Assembly (NCBI GenBank): GCA_046318115.1
Contig: JBKCVA010000031.1
Span: 51,143-115,142 of the forward strand
Reading direction: 5' to 3'
From: Aquimonas sp046318115
GTDB taxonomy: Bacteria; Pseudomonadota; Gammaproteobacteria; Xanthomonadales; Xanthomonadaceae
DNA: 64,000 bases
Shown: one piece after another, positions 42,556 through 52,255 of the stretch
Position numbering within the stretch: the stretch's first letter is position 1
Layout of the letters: every line of letters begins with the position of its first letter
Program-made: the position numbers and the translations under genes
The notes under the pieces: model-generated
What the model was told of the DNA's origin: nothing
What the model saw: the letters and a program-made list of their open reading frames with translations, nothing else
The model's database searches: none

Positions 42556-45500
42556 ATGTTCCGCGTCAGTACCTGCCGTCTCAGCCTTGCTGTGTTCCTG
42601 TGTGCGTGCGCCCCTGTACAGGCTTCCGCAGATGCTCCGCTGCAAACCCCAACGAACTACTCGGTCCTCCCGGTTGACGCGGGCTTCGAGCTCCGTGCTC
42701 AGGCTCAGGTGTTGCGGTATGACCTTGAGGGCCGCATCACTGGGCGCTCGGAGGAGCAGCGCGGCCCTACCCAAGCCTTCCATGCGTGGTACCAGCGGCA
42801 GCCGAGCGTTCGATGGACTTACGCGCTGCCCGCGCAGGCAGGACTGGACGCCGTTGCGCTGACGCCGCCCTACCTCGATCGGCCCTGGCGCATGTGCGAG
42901 CGACTGTCACTTGAAGACGGTCGAAGGCTGATGCGCCTTTCCGCGTTTCCATCGCTGACGCTGAACGAGATTTCCACGCCTCTGGTGCAGTGGTCTCCTC
43001 TGCCCGGCAGTCTGTCCTTCGTTGATGACGACCTGGATGATGCCTATTTCCGCGGGGCGGTTGCACGGGATGCGCAAGGACTCGTGCATGTGTTGGTCAA
43101 CAGCGGCATCGGAGTTCCCGGCTACCGAATGGCCACCTTTGCCCAGGACTGCGAGCTTATCGGCGAGGTCTTGGACCCCCACAGTTTTGACGCCCATCCG
43201 GCCCACCCGGGTGCATACGCGGTGCAGCGCCGCGGTGGCTTCGGTCCAACGCCCTATCTGCTGCGTCGAATCGGCGCGGAGACCGTCTGGGAGGTTGATC
43301 TAGGCTGGATGCTCGGGGCTGAACGCAACGAGGGACTCAACTTTGTCTGGGCGTTGAACGACGGCGGGGCGCTCGTCGCCCTGAGAACCGGGCCGACCGA
43401 TGCTCGACAGCTGCAGCTGGCCAGGTTCAGTCAGGACGGACGACTGCTGGCGCGCGGTGCGATCGATGGATCTCGCGTGCCGGCTCTTCGTCAGTTCAGC
43501 GATGGGCTCATCCTTGCCGTGGTGACCGGCGATCAGTCGACGGGCGCAGACCTGCTGGTGGAGCTCGGGCTGGATCTCGCCGAGCGCCGCCGAGAACTGC
43601 TTGGATCAGTTCGCGTACATGGCGTTCTCAACAGTGCGGATGAGGGCCTTCGCTCAGACGTCTGGCTGCTGACGGATCGCTCCAGCGTTCTTCCAGCAGC
43701 CGAGGTGTCGACTGTTGACGGCCTGCGCTACGGAGCGGCACGCGTGCAGCCCGGCCTTCAGCTCGAGTGGGTTCTACCGATGGGCGCGGAGCGCCCGCGC
43801 ATGCAGCTCGCGGGTGGCGATCTTCTGCTTTCTGGGCGGAGTGGCGGCAGCATCGAACTCGTGCGTCGCTCCGCCGACGGACGCATGCGCGTTCAGGAGT
43901 CGCCTGCGATACGGCCGCTCGGATCCGCCGCATCCGAAGTGGCCCGTGCCGCCCTGATGGACGGGTCTGTCGCGAGTGTCCGGACGCAGGGAGCGATGAC
44001 GAGACTTGCCCTGCATATGCGCGAACGCTTGATCTGGAGCCAGCCGCTGGCATCCGCCTCCGAGCCGCACGTCGCGTTCGTCGGCCTCGTCGTGGAGCCT
44101 TCGAGCGCGCGAGTCTGCGCGGTCTTCTGGCGCCAAGCTGCCAGCGTCGATCTGCGCTGCCATGCGCGCGCCGATGGCACTGCACTGCCCGTGCTGTCCT
44201 GGCCGGAATCGGCCAGCGTGATCGGCTCGGTTCAGGCGCTGTTCGATGGTGCCGGCAACATCAGCCTGTTCGCGGAGGTGGAAGAATCGGCACCCGATCG
44301 CGCGCGGCGGCTGCGCGAGTGGCGCGTCGCGAGGGATCCTGCCGGCCAGCAGCTGCCGAGCGTGGTCAGCCGGGATGCCGTTCCGCCGATGAGCTGCCCG
44401 CGAGGCTCGGCGCTGCCGACTCTGCGCTTGCGCGGTGGCGCCGGCGGCGCGCTTGTGGAACGCAGCGGAGGGCAGCAGAGCCTGCTTCGGATCGCAGTGG
44501 ATGGCCGTGAGGTCTGGAGAAAGCTCTTGCCCGGTGGGTGGCAGTGTCCCGAGGTTCTCGGACTTTCACCGACAGGCGGAGTCGTGGTGGCGGAGCGCGA
44601 TGCGAGGGGTGCGCCCGGTGATTTCCTGGCGTTCGACGCCTCCGGAGACATCGCCTGGAACCGCTCCCCGGCGGATGTGCTTGGCAGCTCCTTTGCCGCG
44701 TCGGGCGCCGAGTACCGTTCCATGCGCTGGTTCCACCCGGAGGGCGCTGATGCATGGCTTGTCGACGTGGATGTCTTCAACGCGGGGATGACGCCGTCCT
44801 TGCGCAGCAGTCTGCGCGTGCTTGATGCCGGCTCGGGTGCCAGCAGGGCCTGGCTGCAGACCGCGCCTGCATCCCATGAATTGGCGAATCGGGCGTTCTC
44901 CACCCTGGCAACCGACAACCAGGTGACAGTGTTCGAGCTCGGACAGGAGCAGGCCCTGAGTCGTCGACTCGACCTCGGGAGCGGTCGCTTGGGGCCTGTT
45001 AGCGAACTGCGCGCGCACTTCTTCGATGAGCTGCAACTCGCCACCGTTGCCGGTGATCGCCTGCAGCTTCGTGCCTACTCCGCGGACTCCGCCGAAGTCA
45101 TCGGGTTTCGTGCTCTTGATGCCTTGCCCCTCGCGCCCGAGCGGGCCGTTGGCGAAGTGCACAGCGGCCAGTGGTATGTCCCGCAGGCCACCGGCCAGGG
45201 CTTGTATCTGGATGTGGAAAGCGCTACGAACCGCTGGTTCGGAGCGTGGTTCACCTACGCGCGCGCCGCGGACGAATCTGCCGCAGCACGTGGCGCGCTG
45301 CGCTCGCGCCTGAACTGGTATTCGATGCTGGGCCAAGGCAGCAGCGCGTCGGGCATGCCGATCACCGGCACCCTGTACTCGACCGGTGGCGGGCGCTTCG
45401 ACGGAGGCGGACCGCAGACGGTAGAGCGAGGCCGGGCGTTCCTGCGCGCGATCGACTGCAACACGCTGGAGTTCGCCTACGCGATCCCCGATTCCGATGA

Positions 45501-46011
45501 GGCCGCCGCACCAGTGCTGACCGGCGCGCGCCGCCTGCAGCGGCTGGGGCCGGCGCCCGCCGCCTGCGGCGGTGCGTCGCTGGCTGAACAGTCGGGTCTT
45601 CGCGCTGCGTCGACCGGCAGCTGGGTGCTGGAAGGTCGGCCCAATCAGGGCCTGTTGATGCAGGTCGACCCGGGCATCGCAGGCGGTGCAGGGGCACTTT
45701 GGGGCGCGTGGTTCGGCTTCGATGCGGGCGAGCCCGATGACGCGCTCGCCCAGCACTGGCTCACCGTAATCGGTCGCAGCGCCGCGGCCCAGCCCGATGT
45801 GGTCGAGCTGGAGTGGATGCGCACCCTCGGCGGCAGCTTCGACGCGCAGCCCACCCGCAACACCCGCGTGATTGGCACGGGCCGTCTGCGCTTCACCGCC
45901 TGCGATCGTGCGGTGCTGGAGTACAGCTTCGCAGCGCCCGGGCTACAGGGGGATGCGTTCGCGGGGCTGCAGGGGCAGGTGAATCTGCGGCGATTCGAGC
46001 CCTGTCGCTGA
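42556..46011 (+). CDS. Large secreted protein with C-terminal GxWYxP modules, unknown function
   Basis: A 1151-aa protein with a signal peptide (SLAVFLCACAPVQASA). Residues about 30-870 are beta-rich with repeating short strands (for example RQLQLARFSQDGRLLARGAI), suggesting a beta-propeller. Near 875 comes SGQWYVPQATGQGLYLDVES with RWFGAWFTYA, and near 1010 a second, similar block (GSWVLEGRPNQGLLMQVDPG, GALWGAWFGFDAGEP). These match the module of the protein at 15942-17066. No enzyme motif is seen. A single-gene unit; function unknown. Confidence 0.82.
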   Translation: MFRVSTCRLSLAVFLCACAPVQASADAPLQTPTNYSVLPVDAGFELRAQAQVLRYDLEGRITGRSEEQRGPTQAFHAWYQRQPSVRWTYALPAQAGLDAVALTPPYLDRPWRMCERLSLEDGRRLMRLSAFPSLTLNEISTPLVQWSPLPGSLSFVDDDLDDAYFRGAVARDAQGLVHVLVNSGIGVPGYRMATFAQDCELIGEVLDPHSFDAHPAHPGAYAVQRRGGFGPTPYLLRRIGAETVWEVDLGWMLGAERNEGLNFVWALNDGGALVALRTGPTDARQLQLARFSQDGRLLARGAIDGSRVPALRQFSDGLILAVVTGDQSTGADLLVELGLDLAERRRELLGSVRVHGVLNSADEGLRSDVWLLTDRSSVLPAAEVSTVDGLRYGAARVQPGLQLEWVLPMGAERPRMQLAGGDLLLSGRSGGSIELVRRSADGRMRVQESPAIRPLGSAASEVARAALMDGSVASVRTQGAMTRLALHMRERLIWSQPLASASEPHVAFVGLVVEPSSARVCAVFWRQAASVDLRCHARADGTALPVLSWPESASVIGSVQALFDGAGNISLFAEVEESAPDRARRLREWRVARDPAGQQLPSVVSRDAVPPMSCPRGSALPTLRLRGGAGGALVERSGGQQSLLRIAVDGREVWRKLLPGGWQCPEVLGLSPTGGVVVAERDARGAPGDFLAFDASGDIAWNRSPADVLGSSFAASGAEYRSMRWFHPEGADAWLVDVDVFNAGMTPSLRSSLRVLDAGSGASRAWLQTAPASHELANRAFSTLATDNQVTVFELGQEQALSRRLDLGSGRLGPVSELRAHFFDELQLATVAGDRLQLRAYSADSAEVIGFRALDALPLAPERAVGEVHSGQWYVPQATGQGLYLDVESATNRWFGAWFTYARAADESAAARGALRSRLNWYSMLGQGSSASGMPITGTLYSTGGGRFDGGGPQTVERGRAFLRAIDCNTLEFAYAIPDSDEAAAPVLTGARRLQRLGPAPAACGGASLAEQSGLRAASTGSWVLEGRPNQGLLMQVDPGIAGGAGALWGAWFGFDAGEPDDALAQHWLTVIGRSAAAQPDVVELEWMRTLGGSFDAQPTRNTRVIGTGRLRFTACDRAVLEYSFAAPGLQGDAFAGLQGQVNLRRFEPCR

Positions 46012-46016
46012 GCCGC

Positions 46017-46442
46017 TCAGGCGCGCGCAGTGTCTTCCGGCAGCCTCATCGGCGGGGCCTCCGCCCAGTCTTCAGGCGCGAGCGGCGCCAGCCCATGGCG
46101 CAGCCGCGCACGATCGCACTGCGGGCTGGGCCGGCCGTCTTCCCAGGCGGGCTTGAGCTCGTGGCAGGGCGAGGGGCGGCGAGCGTACTCAACGCAGTGA
46201 GCGTTCTCGCCGACCGTGCCGCGCAGCGCAACGCAGCGCGGCGAAGGGCGGTCCGTGCCGACCATCGCCACCCGCAGGGGATCGAGCCTCTGCGTCAAGG
46301 CTTCGGGGATCCCGTTCGGCGTATGCGGTGCTGTCTCTGCCCAGTAGAAGGCGACCCGGTAGCTCGCGCAGCAGGCGCCACAGCGCAGGCAGGGGTGGGA
46401 AGACAGGTCTGTTTCCGGGCGTGGAGGGTTGGCCGTGGCCAT
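46017..46442 (-). CDS. YkgJ-family cysteine cluster protein
   Basis: A 141-aa protein with the CxxCxxCC signature HPCLRCGACCASYRVAFYW near the N-terminus, and further Cys in PRCVAL, AHCVEYARRPSPCHELKP and SPQCDRAR. The family binds metal (zinc or an iron-sulfur cluster). It is convergent with the large secreted protein and divergent from the SprA-related gene. The start at 46442 (MATANPPRPE) lacks a strong ribosome site, so the exact start is uncertain. Confidence 0.85.
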   Translation of the reverse strand: MATANPPRPETDLSSHPCLRCGACCASYRVAFYWAETAPHTPNGIPEALTQRLDPLRVAMVGTDRPSPRCVALRGTVGENAHCVEYARRPSPCHELKPAWEDGRPSPQCDRARLRHGLAPLAPEDWAEAPPMRLPEDTARA

Positions 46443-46652
46443 CGTCGAATGGATCGGGCGGGGGCGTGCTCGTGGGCAGCTGTGGGCGGGACTTGGGGTT
46501 TCAAGCCGGATCCTTCTTCCCGTCTCGCCAAGTGGAGCCATTTTCCGCTGCTGAATCGGCACGACAGGCGCTTGCAGTGCGGGCGCTGCCAGGCCGGGAA
46601 GTGTTTCAGGGGCGCTTGCCCATCGGCCGGTCCGGCGCGATGCTTTGCGGCG

Positions 46653-47300
46653 ATGCCGGTCGCTCTGGCGCCAGCGACCGGCAGCCCCGCGCCCGTGAGC
46701 CGCTCCGTCGAGTCTGCCGGCCCCATGCAGCTGTTGCCCACCTCTTCCGCACGCTTCGTGCCCGCTTCTCCCGGCACCTTTCCGGTGACCGGCGGCGGCG
46801 TAGCGCGCGGGCGCGAGTCGGTACCTGAGGTCCAAGCCGTATCGCCCACTGCCAGTGGTCCTGGACGCGAGGACGCCCGTGATCCGCTGCAGGATCCGGC
46901 GGTCCAGCGGGTGATCGCCGAGCTGGCAGCGCGCGACCGCGAGGTGCGGGCGCATGAGCAGGCCCACGTGGCGGCGGGTGGCGAGCTGATCACTTCGGGG
47001 CCCAGCTACACCTACCAGACCGGGCCGGATCGCCGGCGCTATGCGGTGGGCGGCGAGGTCGGCATCGATACCTCGCCGGTGCGCGGCGATCCCGAAGCAA
47101 CACTGGACAAGGCCTCGCGCATCGTTGCCGCGGCGCTGGCGCCGGCCGAGCCCTCGCCACAGGATTACCGCGTGGCAGCGCAAGCCAACCAGATGGCCTC
47201 GCAGGCGCGGGTCGACATCGCCCTTGCGCGTGCCCGACAGGCCTACGGAGAGGTCGCGTCCGCGGGTCCTTCGCAGGCCGCGCTCTCGGTGCGCGCTTGA
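46653..47300 (+). CDS. SprA-related putative metalloprotease
   Basis: About 215 aa. The C-terminal half carries the SprA-related (PF12118-like) pattern: EVRAHEQAHVAAGGELITSG (HExxH, zinc protease-like), YTYQTGPDRRRYAVGGEVGI, GDPEATLDKASRIVAAALAP and AEPSPQDYRVAAQANQM. The first 80 residues are low-complexity Pro/Ala/Ser. The start is uncertain: 46653 or 46725, with open frame far upstream. The family is widespread but uncharacterised. Confidence 0.78.
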   Translation: MPVALAPATGSPAPVSRSVESAGPMQLLPTSSARFVPASPGTFPVTGGGVARGRESVPEVQAVSPTASGPGREDARDPLQDPAVQRVIAELAARDREVRAHEQAHVAAGGELITSGPSYTYQTGPDRRRYAVGGEVGIDTSPVRGDPEATLDKASRIVAAALAPAEPSPQDYRVAAQANQMASQARVDIALARARQAYGEVASAGPSQAALSVRA

Positions 47301-47467
47301 GCCACTCCCGGTCCGAGTTGGGCGAGCCGGCCCCGACTTTCGCCGCATGGCGTCGGAACGGCCGCGACCCGCCTGCGTGCTAGAATTCGGCGGTTTTCTG
47401 CCCGCGCCTGGCTCGCTTCGCGAGAAGCCGCGCACGCTGCCGGGTTGGCCCACCAACGAGGGTGCAC

Positions 47468-48667
47468 ATGCCCAAGCTTGCCCAGCGCATGGGGCGCGCC
47501 AAGCCCAGCGCGATCATGCAGATTGTCGAGAAGACCCGGCAGATGAAGGCCGCCGGCCGCGAGGTCATCAGCTTCTCGATCGGCGTTCCCAATTTCCTGC
47601 CCGGCCCGCATGTGTATGCCGCGGTGCGCGAGGCGCTGGAGCACGACAGCGGCCAGTACGGCAGCAACCGCGGGCCGGATGCGCTGCTGGATGCCTTCCT
47701 GAAGCACCTCGAGTCGGCCGGCCTGAGCGGCTACCAGCGCAAGCACTGCGCCACCGGCATCGGCGCCAAGCACATTCTCTACAACCTCGCCGAAGCCCTG
47801 CTCGATCCGGGCGACGAGATCGTGTTTCCCTCGCCGTACTGGACCACCTACGCCGACATCGCCGCGATCGTCGGTGCGCGCGCCACGGTGCTGCCATGTC
47901 CGGCCAGCCAGAACTACAAGCTGACACCGGAGCAACTGGATGCCGCGCTGGCGCGCGGACCGAAGGTGTTCCTGTTCAACAACCCCTCGAACCCGACCGG
48001 CATGGTCTACAGCGGCGACGAGATCGCTGCCATTGCTGATGTGGTGGCGCGGCATCCGGACGTGTGGATGATCTGCGACGACATCTACCACCGCATGGTG
48101 TTCAGCGGTCAGAGCTACCACAACGTCCTGCACTTCCGGCCCGAGCTGGCCGATCGCGTGATCTTCGTCGACTCGCTGTCCAAGACCTACGGCATGCCGG
48201 GCTGGCGCGTGGGCTTCATGGCCGGGCCAGAGTCGGTGGCGCAGGCCCTGACTACGCTCAACTCCAACCACATCACCAACGTGCCCGAGGTGGTGATCGC
48301 TGCCGCCATCGCGGCGCTGTCGGGCCCGCAGGACGTGCCGGCGATCAAGGTGCGCGAGTTCGAGGCCAAGCGCGACCAGGTGCTGGCCTCGCTGGCGCAG
48401 ATTCCGGGCGTGATCTGCCCCAAGCCCGAGGGCGCCTTCTACGTTTTCCCGGACATTGCCTGCGCGTTCGGCCGCCGGCACGGTGAGCGCGTGATCGCCA
48501 ACGATGTCGACTTCTGTGCGGCTCTGCTGGAAGCCAAGGGCGTGGCCTGCGTGCCCGGCTCGGCCTTCGGCGAACCGCGCGCCCTGCGGATTTCCTACAC
48601 CTGCCCCGATGCGCAGCTCACCGAGGGCCTGAAGCGGATCCAGGCCTTCTTCGCGGAGCTTGCGTGA
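47468..48667 (+). CDS. PLP-dependent class I aminotransferase, aspartate aminotransferase-like
   Basis: A 399-aa fold-type I enzyme: GVPNFLPGPHVYAAVREAL near the start, FNNPSNPTGMVYSGDE, ICDDIYHRMVF, the PLP Lys in VDSLSKTYGMPGWRVGFM, and substrate Arg in ALRISYTCPD. The sequence follows the AspB/AspC-like branch; aspartate is the likely but unproven substrate. GAGG lies 6 bases before ATG 47468. It is coupled to the next gene by a 4-base overlap. Confidence 0.9.
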   Translation: MPKLAQRMGRAKPSAIMQIVEKTRQMKAAGREVISFSIGVPNFLPGPHVYAAVREALEHDSGQYGSNRGPDALLDAFLKHLESAGLSGYQRKHCATGIGAKHILYNLAEALLDPGDEIVFPSPYWTTYADIAAIVGARATVLPCPASQNYKLTPEQLDAALARGPKVFLFNNPSNPTGMVYSGDEIAAIADVVARHPDVWMICDDIYHRMVFSGQSYHNVLHFRPELADRVIFVDSLSKTYGMPGWRVGFMAGPESVAQALTTLNSNHITNVPEVVIAAAIAALSGPQDVPAIKVREFEAKRDQVLASLAQIPGVICPKPEGAFYVFPDIACAFGRRHGERVIANDVDFCAALLEAKGVACVPGSAFGEPRALRISYTCPDAQLTEGLKRIQAFFAELA

Positions 48668-49020
48668 GCGGGCGTACTTGGCTGGTCCTGCTTGCGTTGC
48701 TGGTGGCCATCGGCTTCTGGCGGTCCGAGCGGTCGGCCGAGGCCGCACTCAGCGCGCTGCCGGGCGCAGGCGACCCCAATCGTGTGGTGATGGTCAGCGC
48801 CGAGTGGTGCGGCTACTGCCAGAAGCAGCTGGCCGAGTTCCGAGCGGCCGGCGTGCGCTTTACCGAACTCGACTTCGACACCGCGGCCGGGCGCGAGGCC
48901 GTCGAGGCCCTGGGCGGTCGCGGCGTGCCGATGACCGTGATCGGCGACGAGATCATCCACGGCTACAACCGGCCGGCGCTGCAGCAGCACCTCGCGGCGA
49001 TCGGCTACGAGATGCGCTGA
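48664..49020 (+). CDS. Glutaredoxin-like thioredoxin-fold protein with membrane anchor
   Basis: A 118-aa protein with GTG start overlapping the aminotransferase stop by 4 bases. An N-terminal helix (TWLVLLALLVAIGFW) precedes a glutaredoxin fold: VVMVSAEWCGYCQKQLAEF (CxxC redox motif) and GRGVPMTVIGDEIIHGYN (cis-Pro and glutathione-site region). It probably reduces disulfides at the membrane; the side of the membrane is unclear. Confidence 0.85.
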   Translation: MSGRTWLVLLALLVAIGFWRSERSAEAALSALPGAGDPNRVVMVSAEWCGYCQKQLAEFRAAGVRFTELDFDTAAGREAVEALGGRGVPMTVIGDEIIHGYNRPALQQHLAAIGYEMR

Positions 49021-49089
49021 AACCCAAGGGTTGCAGTGCTTCAAGTCCCGACCTTCCACCCACCCCAGAAGACAACACAGGACCCTCCC

Positions 49090-50076
49090 ATGAAGACCCC
49101 CGTCCGCGTTGCAGTCACCGGCGCTGCCGGCCAGATCGGCTACTCCCTGCTGTTCCGCATCGCCTCCGGCGAGATGCTGGGCAAAGACCAGCCCGTGATC
49201 CTGCAGATGCTCGAGCTGCCGATGGAGAAGGCCCAGGCGGCGCTCAAGGGCGTGATGATGGAGCTCGAGGACTGCGCTTTCCCGCTGCTGGCGGGGATGG
49301 TTGGCACCGACGACCCGGAAGTGGCCTTCAAGGACGCTGACGTGGCCCTGCTGGTCGGCGCCATGCCGCGCGGCCCGGGGATGGAGCGCAAGGATCTGCT
49401 GCTGAAGAACGCCGAGATCTTCACCGTGCAGGGCCGCGCCCTCAACAAGGTCGCCTCGCGCAACGTGAAGGTGCTGGTGGTCGGCAACCCGGCCAACACC
49501 AATGCCTACATCGCCATGAAGTCGGCGCCGGATCTCGACCCGAACAACTTCACCGCGATGCTCCGCCTTGACCACAACCGTGCGTTGTCGCAGCTGGCCG
49601 GCAAGGCCGGCGTGGCCGTGGCCGACATCGAGAAGCTGGTGGTGTGGGGCAACCACAGCCCGACCATGTACCCGGATTACCGCTTCGCCACCGCGGGCGG
49701 CGCCTCGCTGAAGGACAAGGTCGCCGACGAGGCGTGGAACCGCGAGACCTTCATTCCCAAGGTCGCCAAGCGCGGCGCCGCGATCATCGAAGCCCGTGGC
49801 CTGTCGTCGGCGGCTTCGGCGGCCAATGCGGCCATCGACCACATCCGTGACTGGGTGCTGGGCACGAACGGCAAGTGGGTCACGATGGGCATTCCCTCGG
49901 ACGGCAGCTACGGCATCCCGAAGGACGTGATGTTCGGTTACCCGGTCACCTGCACGGACGGCAAGTACGAAATCGTGCAGGGCCTGGCCATCGATGAGTT
50001 CTCGCAGGAGCGCATCAACTTCACGCTCAACGAACTCGAAGAAGAGCGCGCCGGCGTCGCCCACCTGCTGGGCTGA
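49090..50076 (+). CDS. mdh: Malate dehydrogenase
   Basis: A 328-aa NAD-dependent enzyme of the TCA cycle. VAVTGAAGQIGYSLLFRIAS is the Rossmann motif, VGAMPRGPGMERKDLL the mobile loop with substrate Arg residues, VVGNPANTNAY and MLRLDHNRAL carry catalytic Asp/Arg, and VWGNHSPTMYPD the catalytic His. This is the cytosolic-type MDH common in Xanthomonas relatives. A strong hairpin terminator follows. Confidence 0.97.
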   Translation: MKTPVRVAVTGAAGQIGYSLLFRIASGEMLGKDQPVILQMLELPMEKAQAALKGVMMELEDCAFPLLAGMVGTDDPEVAFKDADVALLVGAMPRGPGMERKDLLLKNAEIFTVQGRALNKVASRNVKVLVVGNPANTNAYIAMKSAPDLDPNNFTAMLRLDHNRALSQLAGKAGVAVADIEKLVVWGNHSPTMYPDYRFATAGGASLKDKVADEAWNRETFIPKVAKRGAAIIEARGLSSAASAANAAIDHIRDWVLGTNGKWVTMGIPSDGSYGIPKDVMFGYPVTCTDGKYEIVQGLAIDEFSQERINFTLNELEEERAGVAHLLG

Positions 50077-50100
50077 AGCCTGCACCGCAGTTGTCCCAGG

Positions 50101-50127
50101 AAAGGGCGGCCCAAGGGCCGCCCTTTT
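50101..50127 (+). terminator. Rho-independent terminator after mdh
   Basis: An 11-bp stem AAAGGGCGGCC / GGCCGCCCTTT with a 4-base loop and one further T, 25 bases after the stop. Confidence 0.9.
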
Positions 50128-50287
50128 CGCTTCCAGCGCTGTGAGGCCCCCGGCTCAGCCCTGCCGCGACCTGCTCTGACGAATCCCCAATCCCGTTTCC
50201 CGAATCCCGGCCCTTACCGACCAACGTCGACAGGCGCGAGGATGCGCATAGGTCTAGGCTTCGTGAATCCCCTGCGGAGCACCGGCC

Positions 50288-52180
50288 ATGCGCTACGACG
50301 ACCTCTATCGTCACTCGATCGAACAGCCCGAGGCCTTCTGGGCGGAGGCTGCAAAAGCCATCGATTGGGAGACGCCACCACAGCAGATCCTCGATGATTC
50401 CAAGCCGCCGTTCCGTCGCTGGTTCGTCGGCGGTCGCACCAACCTCTGCCACAACGCGATCGACCGCCATCTGACGGCGCGCGCCGATCAGCCCGCTCTC
50501 ATCGCGGTCTCGACCGAGACGGGCAAGCGCCAGACCTGGACCTATGCGCAGCTGCACCGCGCGGTCAGCCAGTGCGCGGCGACGATCCGTTCACTCGGCG
50601 TGGGCGAGGGCGATCGCGTGGTGATCTACATGCCCAACACCGGCGAGGCGGTGATCGCAATGCTGGCCTGCGCCCGCATCGGCGCGATCCACTCGGTCGT
50701 GTTTGGTGGCTTCGCCGCCCACAACCTCGCCCTGCGTATCGACGATGCCCAGCCCAAGCTGCTGATCTGCGCCGACGCCGGCATGCGCTCGGGCAAGGTG
50801 ATCCGCTACAAGCCGCTGGTGGATGCCGCGCTTGCCGAGGCGAAGCATCCGCCGGCGCAGGTGCTGGTGATGAACCGAGGTCTTGATGCAGGCATGCCGC
50901 GCACCTCGGGCCGTGACGTCGACTACGCCGAGGCCTCCGCTGCCTTCGCCGGGGCCGAGGTTCCGGTGGTTTGGCGCGAGAGCAGTGAGCCCAGTTACCT
51001 GCTCTACACCTCCGGCACCACCGGCAAGCCCAAGGGCGTACAGCGTGACACCGGGGGCTATGCGGTGGCGTTGGCCCTGTCCATGCGCACCGTCTTCGAC
51101 GTCGGTCCGGGCCAGGTGATGTTCTCGACCTCGGACGTTGGCTGGGTGGTGGGCCATTCCTACATCGTTTACGGGCCGCTGATCGTCGGCGCCACCACGA
51201 TCGTCTACGAGGGTCTGCCGACCGCGCCCGATCCCGGTATCTGGTGGGAACTGTGCGCGCAGTACGGTGTGCGCACGCTGTTCTCCTCGCCCACGGCCGT
51301 GCGCGTGCTGAAGAAACAGGATCCGTCGTGGTTGAAGAAGCACGACCTGTCCGCGCTGAAGTGGCTGTTCCTCGCGGGTGAGCCGCTTGATGAGCCCACC
51401 GCACGCTGGATCAACGATGCGCTCGGCGTCCCGGTGATCGACAACTACTGGCAGACCGAAACCGGCTGGCCCGTTCTCTGTCTGCAGCCGGGGCTGGAGC
51501 TCAAGCCCACCAGGTTCGGTTCGCCCGGCCTGCCCAACCTGGGCTTCAACCTGAAATTGATCAACGAGGTGAGCGGTGAGCCCTGCGGCGCGGGCGAGAA
51601 AGGCGTGCTGGCGATCGTGCCGCCGCTGCCGCCGGGGTGCCTGAGCACCGTCTGGGGTGACGATGCGCGCTTCCTGTCCAGCTACTTCAGCCACTTCAAG
51701 GAATTGCTATACAGCTCGCTGGACTGGGCGATCCGCGACGAGGATGGCTACTACTTCATCCTTGGCCGCACCGATGACGTGATCAATGTCGCCGGACACC
51801 GCCTGGGTACGCGTGAGATCGAGGAGTCGGTGTCGGGCTGCAGCGCGGTTGCCGAAGCGGCCGTGATCGGAGCGGCTGACGAGCTCAAGGGCCAGGTGCC
51901 TGTGGTCTTCGCGACCCTGAAGAGCGGTGACGGCGCGGACCGTCGAGTGGCGGCCGAAGCGATGATGCGCCAGGTGGTGGAACAGCTGGGCGCTGTCGCC
52001 AAACCCGCACGCGTGTATGTCGTCGACGCGTTACCGAAGACGCGCTCGGGCAAGTTGCTGCGCCGCTCGCTGCAGGCGCTGGTGGAGAGTCGTGATCCGG
52101 GGGATCTCTCCACGCTGGATGATCCTTCGGCGCTGGAGGCCGTGCGTTCAGCACTCAAGCGTGGTCCGGACCTTGGTTGA
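50288..52180 (+). CDS. prpE: Propionyl-CoA synthetase-like acyl-CoA ligase
   Basis: A 630-aa AMP-forming ligase. The AMP-binding motif is YLLYTSGTTGKPKGVQRD; DNYWQTETGWP and GYYFILGRTDDVINVAGHRL are core motifs A5 and A8; LPKTRSGKLLRR carries the catalytic Lys (A10). MRYDDLYRHSIEQPEAFWAE and the overall match favour PrpE (propionate activation) over AcsA; acetate use cannot be excluded. No methylcitrate genes (prpBCD) are adjacent. Confidence 0.88.
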   Translation: MRYDDLYRHSIEQPEAFWAEAAKAIDWETPPQQILDDSKPPFRRWFVGGRTNLCHNAIDRHLTARADQPALIAVSTETGKRQTWTYAQLHRAVSQCAATIRSLGVGEGDRVVIYMPNTGEAVIAMLACARIGAIHSVVFGGFAAHNLALRIDDAQPKLLICADAGMRSGKVIRYKPLVDAALAEAKHPPAQVLVMNRGLDAGMPRTSGRDVDYAEASAAFAGAEVPVVWRESSEPSYLLYTSGTTGKPKGVQRDTGGYAVALALSMRTVFDVGPGQVMFSTSDVGWVVGHSYIVYGPLIVGATTIVYEGLPTAPDPGIWWELCAQYGVRTLFSSPTAVRVLKKQDPSWLKKHDLSALKWLFLAGEPLDEPTARWINDALGVPVIDNYWQTETGWPVLCLQPGLELKPTRFGSPGLPNLGFNLKLINEVSGEPCGAGEKGVLAIVPPLPPGCLSTVWGDDARFLSSYFSHFKELLYSSLDWAIRDEDGYYFILGRTDDVINVAGHRLGTREIEESVSGCSAVAEAAVIGAADELKGQVPVVFATLKSGDGADRRVAAEAMMRQVVEQLGAVAKPARVYVVDALPKTRSGKLLRRSLQALVESRDPGDLSTLDDPSALEAVRSALKRGPDLG

Positions 52181-52203
52181 ACAGTCCGCCGTGGAATCAA
52201 TAC

Positions 52204-52233
52204 GCGAAGGGCGTCCACAAGGACGCCCTTCGC
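52204..52233. terminator. Bidirectional hairpin between prpE and the SleB-like gene
   Basis: A perfect 13-bp stem GCGAAGGGCGTCC / GGACGCCCTTCGC with a 4-base loop between convergent genes. There is no clear U-run on either side. Confidence 0.65.
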
Positions 52234-52255
52234 TCTCGCAATGCAGATAAGGGAG

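Noticed and set aside
45813..46652. Long upstream extension of the SprA-related protein
   Set aside because: It overlaps the secreted-protein 3' end and the YkgJ-family gene on the other strand, and its sequence is Arg/Ala-rich without motif.
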